DNA from: Variovorax paradoxus NBRC 15149
GTDB lineage: Bacteria > Pseudomonadota > Gammaproteobacteria > Burkholderiales > Burkholderiaceae_C
DNA: 64,000 nucleotides
Assembly (NCBI RefSeq): GCF_001591365.1
Contig: NZ_BCUT01000001.1
Coordinates: forward strand, 558,001 to 622,000
Reading direction: 5' to 3'
Made by a program: the position numbers and the translations under genes. Shown here piece by piece: positions 48,948 to 56,361 of this stretch (positions within the stretch are counted from its first letter, which is position 1; every line of letters begins with the position of its first letter). The notes beneath the pieces were generated by a model. That model made no database searches and had not been told where the DNA came from. It saw only the letters and a list, made by a program, of their open reading frames with translations.

Positions 48948-50215
48948 CCGTGGCCGAACGCATCCGCGCGCGCTACCTCATCGAAACGCCGCTCGACCCG
49001 GCCGCGGTGGCCGAGGTGATGGCCGGCGAACAATCGTGCGGCACCTTCACGCGCGTCGAGGGCGAGACCGACGCGCTGCGCGAACGTGCGCGTGCCACGG
49101 TCGAAGCGATCACCGAGCTCGCGCCGGCCGAGGCGCCGAGCCTGCCCAATGCACTGCTGGAGCGCAAAGGCACGCACGGCCCGTGGCGCCGTGCGCACAT
49201 CGACATCTCGTTTCCCGTGGCGAACATCGGCGCCAACCTGCCGACGCTCGCGGCCACCGTGTCGGGCAACCTCTACGACCTGGGCGAAGTCACGGGCCTG
49301 CGGCTCGAATCGCTGCAGCTGCCTGCCGCCTACCGCGCGCAGTTCGAAATGCCCCGTGCCGGCATCGCGGGCACGCGGCGCATCACCGGCGTGGCAAGCG
49401 GCGCGCTGGTCGGCACCATCATCAAGCCCAACGTGGGACTGTCCGCCGGCGAGACCGCCGAGCTGGTCGCCAGGCTCTGCGCCGCGGGCGTCGACTTCAT
49501 CAAGGACGACGAGGTCTGCGCCAACCCCGCGCACGCCCCGCTCGCCGAGCGCGTGCCCGCCGTGATGGCCGTGGTGCGCGCGCACCAGGAGCGCACCGGC
49601 AAGCACGTGATGGTGGCCTTCAACATCACCGACGAAACCGATGCGATGAAGCGGCATGCCGACCTCGTCGAGCGCGAAGGCGGATCGTGCGTGATGGCCA
49701 GCCTCAACTGGTGCGGCCATTCGGGCATGCAGACGCTGCGCCGCCACACCGGCCTGGCGCTGCACGGCCACCGCAACGGCTACGGCGCGCTGTCGCGCCA
49801 TCCGCTCCTGGGCATCTCGTTCCAGGCCTACCAGACGCTCTGGCGGTTGGCAGGCGTCGACCACATGCACGTGCACGGCCTGCAGGGCAAGTTCTCGCAG
49901 CCCGACAGCGAAGTCATCGAATCGGCGCGCGACTGCTTCACGCCCCTGACCGATGCCACTGACGACCGCGTGATGCCGGCCTTTTCGTCAGGCCAGTGGG
50001 CCGGCACCGTGCCCGCCACCTGGGCCGCCATCGGCAGCGACGATCTGCTCTTCATGGCCGGCGGCGGCATCCTCGCGCATCCCGATGGCGCGGCGGCCGG
50101 CGTCACCAGCATCCGCCAGGCCTGGTCGGCCGCGCGCGCCGGCACCGCGCTGCAAGAAGCCGCCCGCAGCGCGCCCGAGCTGGCTCGCGCGCTGGCCTTC
50201 TTCGGCAAGCCGTGA
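48944..50215 (+). CDS. RuBisCO-like protein (form IV), probable beta-keto sugar-acid decarboxylase
   Basis: Predicted 423-residue member of the RuBisCO large-subunit superfamily. GTIIKPNVGLSAGETAEL (active-site Lys), DFIKDDEVCANPAHAPLAE (carbamylatable Lys and metal-binding Asp/Glu), HGHRNGYGALSRHP, MHVHGLQGKFSQ and FMAGGGILAHPDG correspond to RuBisCO active-site strands. It is not a CO2-fixing form: the full loop-6 and small-subunit context are missing and it sits in a catabolic operon. The kinase partner is typical of OiaC-type 3-oxo-isoapionate-4-phosphate decarboxylases of apionate degradation. GTG start in a GTGA overlap. Confidence 0.9.
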   Translation: MTVAERIRARYLIETPLDPAAVAEVMAGEQSCGTFTRVEGETDALRERARATVEAITELAPAEAPSLPNALLERKGTHGPWRRAHIDISFPVANIGANLPTLAATVSGNLYDLGEVTGLRLESLQLPAAYRAQFEMPRAGIAGTRRITGVASGALVGTIIKPNVGLSAGETAELVARLCAAGVDFIKDDEVCANPAHAPLAERVPAVMAVVRAHQERTGKHVMVAFNITDETDAMKRHADLVEREGGSCVMASLNWCGHSGMQTLRRHTGLALHGHRNGYGALSRHPLLGISFQAYQTLWRLAGVDHMHVHGLQGKFSQPDSEVIESARDCFTPLTDATDDRVMPAFSSGQWAGTVPATWAAIGSDDLLFMAGGGILAHPDGAAAGVTSIRQAWSAARAGTALQEAARSAPELARALAFFGKP

Positions 50216-51579
50216 TGCCGGCCACGCAAGCGCCGGCCATCGTCTACTACGGCGACGACTTCACCGGCGCCACCGACACCCTCGGCACCGCCGCGCGCGC
50301 CGGCCTGCGTGCCCTGCTGTTCCTGAAAACGCCCGACGCCGCGCGGCTCGCGCAGGCCGGGCCGCTCGACGTACTGGGCATCGCAGGCGCCGCGCGCGCC
50401 ATGGCGCCCGAAGCCATGCAGGCCGAACTGGCCCCGGTCGCCGCGCTGTTCCGCTCGCTGGGCGCACGCGTGCTGCACTACAAGACCTGCTCCACCTTCG
50501 ACAGCGCACCGCACATCGGCTCCATCGGCGGGGCCGTGCGCACGCTGCGCGGCGCCGTCGAACAGCCCTGGACCGCGATCGTCGGCGGCCAGCCCAACAT
50601 CGGCCGGCACTGCCTGTTCGGCAACCTGTTCGCCGCGGCCGGCGCGGGCGGCGAGGTGTTCCGCATCGACCGCCACCCGACGATGAGCCGGCATCCGGTC
50701 ACGCCGATGCATGAGGCGGACCTGAGGCTGCACCTGGCCAAGCAGGGCCTGGCCGGCGTGCGCTCCATTCCTTTCACGGCCGCGTCGCAGGGACCGGTGG
50801 CGCTCGGCGAGGCACTCCAACGCGCGCTGCGCACGGACGCCGGCAACACCGCCGAAGCCGTGCTGTTCGATGTGGCCGATACCCCGCAGCTCGCCGCCAT
50901 CGGCCAGGTGCTGTGGGCCGAAGCCCGGCGCGCCACGCTGCTGGCCGTGGGCCCGAGCAGCGTGGTCGATGCACTGGCCGGCACACTCGGCACGCGAGCC
51001 GATGCGCAAGCGGACCCACGCCGTACGGGCCCAGCGCGCGGCCCCGTGCTGGTGCTTGCCGGCAGCCTCTCGCCCGTCACCGCGCGCCAGGTGGCGGCGG
51101 CGCACTCATTCGACACCGTGTGGCTCGACGCGCCGCGCCTTGCGCAGCGCGACGCGGCCACGCTGGAGCGGCATGCGCGCGAGATCGCGCAGGGCCTCGC
51201 CCGCGGCCGCAACATGCTGGCCTGCACCCGGCCCGCCGAAGAGGCGCCCACCGGGGGCGAGAACAAGGTCGATGCCCAGGCCCTCTCACGCGCCGGCGGC
51301 GACCTGCTCGCAAGGGTGCTGGCCATGGCGCCGCTCCAGCGCGTCGGCATTGCCGGCGGCGACACCTCGAGCCACGCCGTGCAGGCGCTCGATGCCTGGG
51401 GGCTTTCCTATGTGGCCGACATGGGCGCCGGCGCGTCGCTGTGCCGCGTGCACAGCGACGATGCCGCGCTGGATGGCATGGAGATCATGCTCAAGGGGGG
51501 CCAGATGGGCTCCGATGACGTGTTCGAGCGACTGGTGCATGGCGATGCGGGCAGCGCCGTCTCGTCACGCAATTGTTGA
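50215..51579 (+). CDS. DUF1537 four-carbon acid sugar kinase family protein
   Basis: Predicted 454-residue kinase. IVYYGDDFTGATDTLGTAAR is the substrate-binding loop of the family; YKTCSTFDSAPHIGSIGGAV, IVGGQPNIGRHCLFGNLFAA and the C-terminal nucleotide domain motifs VLAGSLSPVTARQ, VGIAGGDTSSHAVQALDAW and MLKGGQMGSDDVFERL are clear. Members phosphorylate keto- or hydroxy-acid sugars such as tetronates; with a RuBisCO-like partner the closest precedent is OiaK (3-oxo-isoapionate kinase). The ATG overlaps the preceding stop by one base. Last gene of the operon. Confidence 0.92.
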   Translation: MPATQAPAIVYYGDDFTGATDTLGTAARAGLRALLFLKTPDAARLAQAGPLDVLGIAGAARAMAPEAMQAELAPVAALFRSLGARVLHYKTCSTFDSAPHIGSIGGAVRTLRGAVEQPWTAIVGGQPNIGRHCLFGNLFAAAGAGGEVFRIDRHPTMSRHPVTPMHEADLRLHLAKQGLAGVRSIPFTAASQGPVALGEALQRALRTDAGNTAEAVLFDVADTPQLAAIGQVLWAEARRATLLAVGPSSVVDALAGTLGTRADAQADPRRTGPARGPVLVLAGSLSPVTARQVAAAHSFDTVWLDAPRLAQRDAATLERHAREIAQGLARGRNMLACTRPAEEAPTGGENKVDAQALSRAGGDLLARVLAMAPLQRVGIAGGDTSSHAVQALDAWGLSYVADMGAGASLCRVHSDDAALDGMEIMLKGGQMGSDDVFERLVHGDAGSAVSSRNC

Positions 51580-51591
51580 AACAAAACAATT
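51571..51591 (+). terminator. Weak hairpin over the kinase stop codon
   Basis: AATTGTT (51571-51577) and AACAATT (51585-51591) form a 7-bp AU-rich inverted repeat spanning the stop codon of the kinase gene. It is not followed by a T-run, so it is at best a weak end signal or an mRNA-stabilising hairpin. Confidence 0.35.
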
Positions 51592-51877
51592 CAATGGTAA
51601 TAACCGATTTACAGCAACCAAGTTGCAATTGTCAAACATTTTGAAATTGCAGAGCAAAAGTTCTAATTCCGGGCTAAGTTTCTGCCTGTAACGCCAAAAC
51701 AGCCTCGGTACAGCTGCCCGCCGCCTGCCCCGCCTCCCCTGTTTTAGGTACCTGTTTCCCTCTGTGCAGTGGTAAGATCGGCCCGTTGACTAGGGTAACA
51801 ATGCGCAATCGCCGGTTACTATCGGTTGTCGACGCTGTCGCTCACTTCCAAGCTTCATCCGAACGGGGAAAAACTCA
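51592..51877. other. AT-rich intergenic region ahead of the exopolysaccharide operon, with inverted repeat
   Basis: Gene-free stretch with base composition clearly lower in GC than its surroundings. GCAATT-G-TCAAA (51625-51636) pairs with TTTGA-AATTGC (51640-51650), an 11-bp inverted repeat with one bulge around a 3-base centre. TTGACT at 51790 or so and a TAAGAT hexamer near 51773 occur but not at a proper spacing, so I do not call a promoter. The region most likely carries the control sites of the yjbE-like operon. Confidence 0.5.
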
Positions 51878-52156
51878 ATGAAACATAGTCACCTGATCGC
51901 AGCCATGGCTCTTGCAGCCCTGGCCTCTGCGCCGGCCCTTGCACAACAACTGCCTGTGCCCCCGACAACCGCGGCTGATGCCGTTCGCGCAGCCGGCGGT
52001 GGCGGCCTGACCACCCAGCAAATCGGTGCGGCAGCTGGCGGCGGCGTGCTGTTGGCAGCGGCTCTCGGCGGTGGCGGCGGCGGCGGTGGTGGCGGTTTCA
52101 TCATCCCCGGTGGCCCTGGCGGCACTGGCACCACCGGTACCACCGGCACCAGGTAA
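51878..52156 (+). CDS. Secreted Gly-rich protein, YjbE-like
   Basis: Predicted 92-residue protein: cleavable signal peptide (MKHSHLIAAMALAALASAPA, cut near ALA-QQL), then TTQQIGAAAGGGVLLAAALG and a run of ten glycines, FIIPGGPGG and a Thr/Gly tail. E. coli YjbE, the first gene of yjbEFGH, is also a short Thr/Gly-rich secreted protein, and the following genes match that order. Role in exopolysaccharide export is by position only. Start ATG at 51878. Confidence 0.7.
   Translation: MKHSHLIAAMALAALASAPALAQQLPVPPTTAADAVRAAGGGGLTTQQIGAAAGGGVLLAAALGGGGGGGGGGFIIPGGPGGTGTTGTTGTR
52067..52096 (+). repeat. Ten-codon glycine (GGN) trinucleotide run
   Basis: Thirty bases of GGC/GGT codons encode ten consecutive glycines in the secreted protein. 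The run is interrupted by synonymous T changes, which lowers slippage but still leaves pure GGC stretches. Copy number may vary between strains. Confidence 0.7.
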
Positions 52157-52926
52157 TGATCGGAGCCCTCCGCAAGGGGGGGTTCCCAGCGAGATTCCAA
52201 AGCACCGCCAGCGCGGTGCAAAAACTAGGATGTTGCGTACTCGCATCATCCTTTTTTTTGGGCGGATGCTCCTCGGGCTCCTCGGCAATGCTTGCCACGG
52301 CCCGGCACCTCTATAACAACAACGCCTCGCCGTCGGACTCCCACACATTCCGTCCGGAATTCAGCTATTTGCGTGCCACCTTCGAAGGCCGCACCGTGTT
52401 TCTTGTGCTCGGATACGTCGACCCCCATCCCGAAGGTCCTACAGAGGTCTGGTACAGCGCCTCGGGTGAAACGGTGCGCCTGCGCCACGGGCGCCTGGTG
52501 GCCACCGCCGGCCTCACGACCGACTGGCGCGCCGTGCGCCTTGTCAACGCGCCCGCCTGGCCCTCCGCCACCGCCGCCGAAAGCACGACGACTGCAACAA
52601 CACGCTTCCAGCGCGAGCGCGACCTGATGCCCGGCTACCGCTCCGGCATCCGCGACGACATCGAGCAGCGGCAAATCGCGCCGCCCACCGACAGCATGCT
52701 CGCCGGCCGGCCCGCAAGCTCGCTGCGCTGGATTGAGGAGCGCAGCAGCACGCGCCCGGCCTCAGCCTCTTTGCCGCCGGCCCGCTTCGGCCTCGCCCAG
52801 GTGGGCGACAAGCTCGAGGCGGTGTATTCCGAGCAGTGCCTTTCCCGTGATCTGTGCTTGAGCTTCGAGCGGTGGAATCCCTCTGTGCCAGCCAACGTTG
52901 CCTCGACAAGCACAGCTGGTTCATGA
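52156..52926 (+). CDS. YjbF/GfcB-like outer-membrane lipoprotein
   Basis: Predicted 256-residue lipoprotein: a basic start, hydrophobic stretch VLASSFFLGGC with a lipobox Cys near residue 38, then SGSSAMLATARHLYNN, RATFEGRTVFLVLGYVDPHP, EVWYSASGETVRLRHGRLVA and AGLTTDWRAVRLVNAPAW, typical of the YjbF/GfcB family of capsule and exopolysaccharide loci. The ATG at 52156 overlaps the preceding stop by one base; a GTG near 52216 would give a shorter leader. Its stop overlaps the next gene as ATGA. Confidence 0.85.
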   Translation: MIGALRKGGFPARFQSTASAVQKLGCCVLASSFFLGGCSSGSSAMLATARHLYNNNASPSDSHTFRPEFSYLRATFEGRTVFLVLGYVDPHPEGPTEVWYSASGETVRLRHGRLVATAGLTTDWRAVRLVNAPAWPSATAAESTTTATTRFQRERDLMPGYRSGIRDDIEQRQIAPPTDSMLAGRPASSLRWIEERSSTRPASASLPPARFGLAQVGDKLEAVYSEQCLSRDLCLSFERWNPSVPANVASTSTAGS

Positions 52927-55895
52927 GCCCCCCGCCCCCGCCCGGCCCCATCACCAACCCCTTCCGCCTCAGCCTGCTGGCCGCCGCGATCGTGTTGATG
53001 ACTCCCTCCGCCCATGCCGCAGCCACCGACCGCCCTGTTGGCGGCGCTGCACAAGTGCGCCCGGGCGAGCGGCTCAGCGACTGGCTCTTGCGCCAACCCG
53101 AAGATGCGGCCGGCCCCGGCCTTGCATGGCAGGTGCCGCAGGAGCTGCTCGCACAGCAGTACCTGAAGGAGTCGCTGCTGGTGCGGGTGGAAGCGGCCGT
53201 TCGATCGGCCTCGCCCGAAGAGCGGGCTGCGCGCGAGCAGCTCTTGTCCGTGCTGCAGAGCCTGCCGGCCACCGGCCGCGTGGCGCTGGGCATTGTCGAT
53301 CCGCGCTGGCTGCAGGCGAATCCCGGGCAAGACCCGGTGCTGCGCGAAGGGCAGCGGCTCGCGGTGCCGCCCGCCCCGCTGCGCTCGGTCACCGTGGTGC
53401 AGCCCGACGGCAGCTTTTGCCAGGTGGCGCACGAGGGCGGCCGCTCGGTGCTCGACTACCTGAGCGCCTGCGGCCTGGGCAGCGGCGCCGACTGGGCCTG
53501 GATCGCGCAGCCCGACGGCCGCACCGCGCGCGCAGGCATCGGCGCCTGGAATGCCGAGCCCGCCGACGAGCCCGCACCCGGCGCCTGGATCTGGGCCCCG
53601 CCGCGCCGCATGGCCGCCCTGGCGGACCTGTCGGAAGGCCTCATCAAGTTCCTTGCCGTGCAAGGCCCGTCGCCGCAGGAACCCACCACCACCGCTCCCC
53701 CGGCCGCCAACGCGCCCGTGTTCGCCGCGCCCACCGTCGCCGCCACGCTCCCTGAGGCCGTGGCCTCGCAGCCGCGCCCGCTCGAGATCAGCGGCAACGA
53801 CTGGGGTGAAACCGGCCTGCTGCAAACGCCATCGGCCCGCATGGGCGTGGCCGGCGACACGCGCGCATCGCTCACGTCGATCTGGCCCTACACGCGGCTG
53901 AACGTCATGTTCCAGCCCCTTGACTGGATGGAGGCGGGCTTTCGCTACACCTCCATTTCCAACCGCGCGTACGAAGCCAGCACCACCGGCCAGTCGAACA
54001 AGGACAAGAGCATCGACATCAAGCTGCGGCTGCTCAAGGAAACCACCTTCGTGCCCGAGCTTGCGCTGGGCTTTCGCGACCTGGGCGGTACCGGCCTGTT
54101 CTCCGGCGAGTACCTGGTGGCAAGCAAGCGCTGGTACGACCTCGACTTCAGCCTTGGCATCGGCTGGGGCTACCTGGGCGCGAGCGGCAACATCAGCAAC
54201 CCCTTCAAGCTGCTGGGCAGCCGCTTCGACACCCGCGGCAACTCGAGCACCAGCCCAGGCAGGTTCGGCTCCTACTTTCGTGGCCCGGCCGCCCTCTTTG
54301 GCGGCGTGCAGTGGCGCACGCCGTGGGACCCGCTCACGCTCAAGCTCGAATACGAAGGCAACGACTACCAGAGCGAGCCGCAGAACAACAACCAGCGCCA
54401 GCGCTCGCCCATCAACATCGGCCTGGCTTACCGCGTGTCACCCAAGGTCACGCTGTCTGCCGGCTTCGAGCGCGGCGACAAGTTCATGATTGGCCTCACG
54501 CTGTCGAGCAACCTGGCCGCGTCGCAGTCGCCCAAGCCCGCCGACCGCCCGTTGCCGGAATTCAGGCCCGAGGCGGCGGCGCGCTCCCCCGGCTGGGCAA
54601 CCACCGCGGCCGAGATCGAGGCGCAGACCGAATGGATCGTCGAGCGCATTGCGCCCAAGGACGATGTGCTGCATGTGTGGGTGACCGACAGCAACACCGT
54701 CTACCGCACCGCGCGCGTCGAAAAAGCCATTGCGGTGCTTCACCACGATGCGCCCGACGCCATCAAGAGCTTTGTCTTTCACTACTCGGAGCGCGGGCTC
54801 GCGGTGCATGCACAGGCCATCGACCGTGCCGAATGGGTGGCCGCGCGCATCGAGGCCTTGCCGCCGCACGCCGCGCGGGCCGTGTCCAAGCGCGACTACG
54901 AACCCGAGCTGGCACGCCCCGACGACACGCGCAGCAGTCCCGCCCAGAACACCGCCGCCACCGAAGCCGCCGCCCCTGAAACGAACGCCCCCTGGGTGCG
55001 CCCGCGCGACAAGTTCACCTTTGGCATTGCGCCCAGCTATGGCCAGATCGTCGGCGGGCCCGACGCCTTCCTGCTCTACCAGCTTGGCATCCAGGCCACC
55101 GCCGAATACCGCTTTACCCAGCGCACCTGGCTCAGCGGCGCAGTCAACCTGCGGCTGGCCGACAACTACGACAAGTTCACCTACACCGCGCCCAGCGAGC
55201 TGCCGCGCGTGCGCACCTACCAGCGCGAGTACGTCACCTCCAGCCGCTTCACCATTCCGTCGCTGCAGCTCACGCATGTGGGGCAACTGTCGAGCAACCA
55301 CTACTACAGCGTGTACGGCGGCCTGCTCGAATCCATGTTTGCGGGCGTGGGCGCCGAATGGCTGTACCGGCCCGCGCGCTCGCCGGTGGCCTTTGGCGTG
55401 GACATCAACCGCGTGCGCCAGCGCGACTTCAAGCAGGACTTTGGCCTGCGCGACTACAAAGTGACCACCGGCCACGCCACCCTTTACTGGGACACCGGCT
55501 GGAACGGCGTCATGGCCAAGATCAGCGCGGGCCAGTACCTTGCGGGCGACCGCGGCGTGACGCTCGAAGTCATCCGCCGCTTCGACAACGGCTTTGTGCT
55601 GGGAGCCTACGCCACCAAGACCAATGTCTCGTCAAAGCAGTTTGGCGAAGGCGACTTCGACAAGGGCATCTACCTTTCGATTCCGCTCGATGCGCTGCTG
55701 CCGCGGTCCAGCAAGTTTGCGCTGGGCTTTGCGTGGTCGCCGCTCACGCGCGACGGCGGCGCGCGCCTGGCCCGCAGCAACACCCTTTATGAACTGACCT
55801 CCGTGCGCGACCGGGGCGCATTCAACTTTGCGGCCCCGCCAGACAACAAGCCGCGCGCCGGAGACAACCTCTTGAATTTCGATCGCAGCCCATGA
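52923..55895 (+). CDS. YjbG-YjbH (GfcC-GfcD) fusion protein
   Basis: Predicted 990-residue envelope protein. After a signal peptide (LSLLAAAIVLMTPSAHAAA, cut near 35), residues ~40-260 match the GfcC/YjbG family: RPGERLSDWLLRQPEDAAG, AVPPAPLRSVTVVQPDGSFC, SVLDYLSACGLGSGADWAWI. Residues ~290-990 match YjbH/GfcD, a large outer-membrane beta-barrel: DWGETGLLQTPSARM, FRYTSISNRAYE, KSIDIKLRLLKETTFVPELA, VASKRWYDLDFSLGIGWGYL, and LYWDTGWNGVMAKISAGQYL. In E. coli these are two genes. The linker (about 260-290) is Pro/Ala-rich, fitting a hinge between periplasmic and barrel parts. Confidence 0.88.
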   Translation: MSPPPPPGPITNPFRLSLLAAAIVLMTPSAHAAATDRPVGGAAQVRPGERLSDWLLRQPEDAAGPGLAWQVPQELLAQQYLKESLLVRVEAAVRSASPEERAAREQLLSVLQSLPATGRVALGIVDPRWLQANPGQDPVLREGQRLAVPPAPLRSVTVVQPDGSFCQVAHEGGRSVLDYLSACGLGSGADWAWIAQPDGRTARAGIGAWNAEPADEPAPGAWIWAPPRRMAALADLSEGLIKFLAVQGPSPQEPTTTAPPAANAPVFAAPTVAATLPEAVASQPRPLEISGNDWGETGLLQTPSARMGVAGDTRASLTSIWPYTRLNVMFQPLDWMEAGFRYTSISNRAYEASTTGQSNKDKSIDIKLRLLKETTFVPELALGFRDLGGTGLFSGEYLVASKRWYDLDFSLGIGWGYLGASGNISNPFKLLGSRFDTRGNSSTSPGRFGSYFRGPAALFGGVQWRTPWDPLTLKLEYEGNDYQSEPQNNNQRQRSPINIGLAYRVSPKVTLSAGFERGDKFMIGLTLSSNLAASQSPKPADRPLPEFRPEAAARSPGWATTAAEIEAQTEWIVERIAPKDDVLHVWVTDSNTVYRTARVEKAIAVLHHDAPDAIKSFVFHYSERGLAVHAQAIDRAEWVAARIEALPPHAARAVSKRDYEPELARPDDTRSSPAQNTAATEAAAPETNAPWVRPRDKFTFGIAPSYGQIVGGPDAFLLYQLGIQATAEYRFTQRTWLSGAVNLRLADNYDKFTYTAPSELPRVRTYQREYVTSSRFTIPSLQLTHVGQLSSNHYYSVYGGLLESMFAGVGAEWLYRPARSPVAFGVDINRVRQRDFKQDFGLRDYKVTTGHATLYWDTGWNGVMAKISAGQYLAGDRGVTLEVIRRFDNGFVLGAYATKTNVSSKQFGEGDFDKGIYLSIPLDALLPRSSKFALGFAWSPLTRDGGARLARSNTLYELTSVRDRGAFNFAAPPDNKPRAGDNLLNFDRSP

Positions 55896-55926
55896 GCGCT
55901 TTTTCCTTCAAAGAAAGGCGGACCCG

Positions 55927-56361
55927 TTGAAATCCGTTCTTGTCGTTTGCATCGGCAACATCTGCCGAAGCCCGATGGCGCATGTCCTGCTGGCCGATGC
56001 GCTGCCAGAAATCACCGTGTCGTCGGCCGGCACGGGTGCGTTGATAGGCCACCCCGCGGATCCCATTGCCCAAGAATTGATGGCCGCGCGCGGCCTTGAC
56101 CTGAGCGCCCACCGCGCGCGCCAGATCACCCAGCCGATGTGCGTTCAGGCCGACCTGATCCTCACCATGGACGACGGGCAGCGCCGCCACATCGAAAACA
56201 ACTACCCGCTCACGCGCGGCAGGGTCTTTCGCCTTGCCGAAACCGCCAAGCTAAATATCCCCGACCCCTACCGCATGGGCCAGGAAGCCTTCGAGCACGC
56301 ACTTCAACTCATCGACGCCGGCGTCAAGACATGGGCCGAACGGATTCGGCAATTCAAATGA
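55927..56361 (+). CDS. wzb: Low-molecular-weight protein-tyrosine phosphatase, Wzb-type
   Basis: Predicted 144-residue phosphatase. VVCIGNICRSPMA is the CX5R P-loop (Cys 8, Arg 14) and IPDPYRMGQEAF carries the general-acid Asp. It is expected to dephosphorylate the C-terminal tyrosines of the neighbouring Wzc-type kinase. A TTG start at 55927 gives MKSVLVVCIGN, the usual family N-terminus; no in-frame ATG fits. The stop overlaps the wzc start as ATGA, so the pair is translationally coupled. Confidence 0.93.
   Translation: MKSVLVVCIGNICRSPMAHVLLADALPEITVSSAGTGALIGHPADPIAQELMAARGLDLSAHRARQITQPMCVQADLILTMDDGQRRHIENNYPLTRGRVFRLAETAKLNIPDPYRMGQEAFEHALQLIDAGVKTWAERIRQFK

Noticed and set aside
48944..50215. 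Carbon-fixing RuBisCO
   Set aside because: Single short RuBisCO-like protein without small subunit or phosphoribulokinase, inside a catabolic operon with a DUF1537 kinase. Form IV RuBisCO-like function is far more likely.
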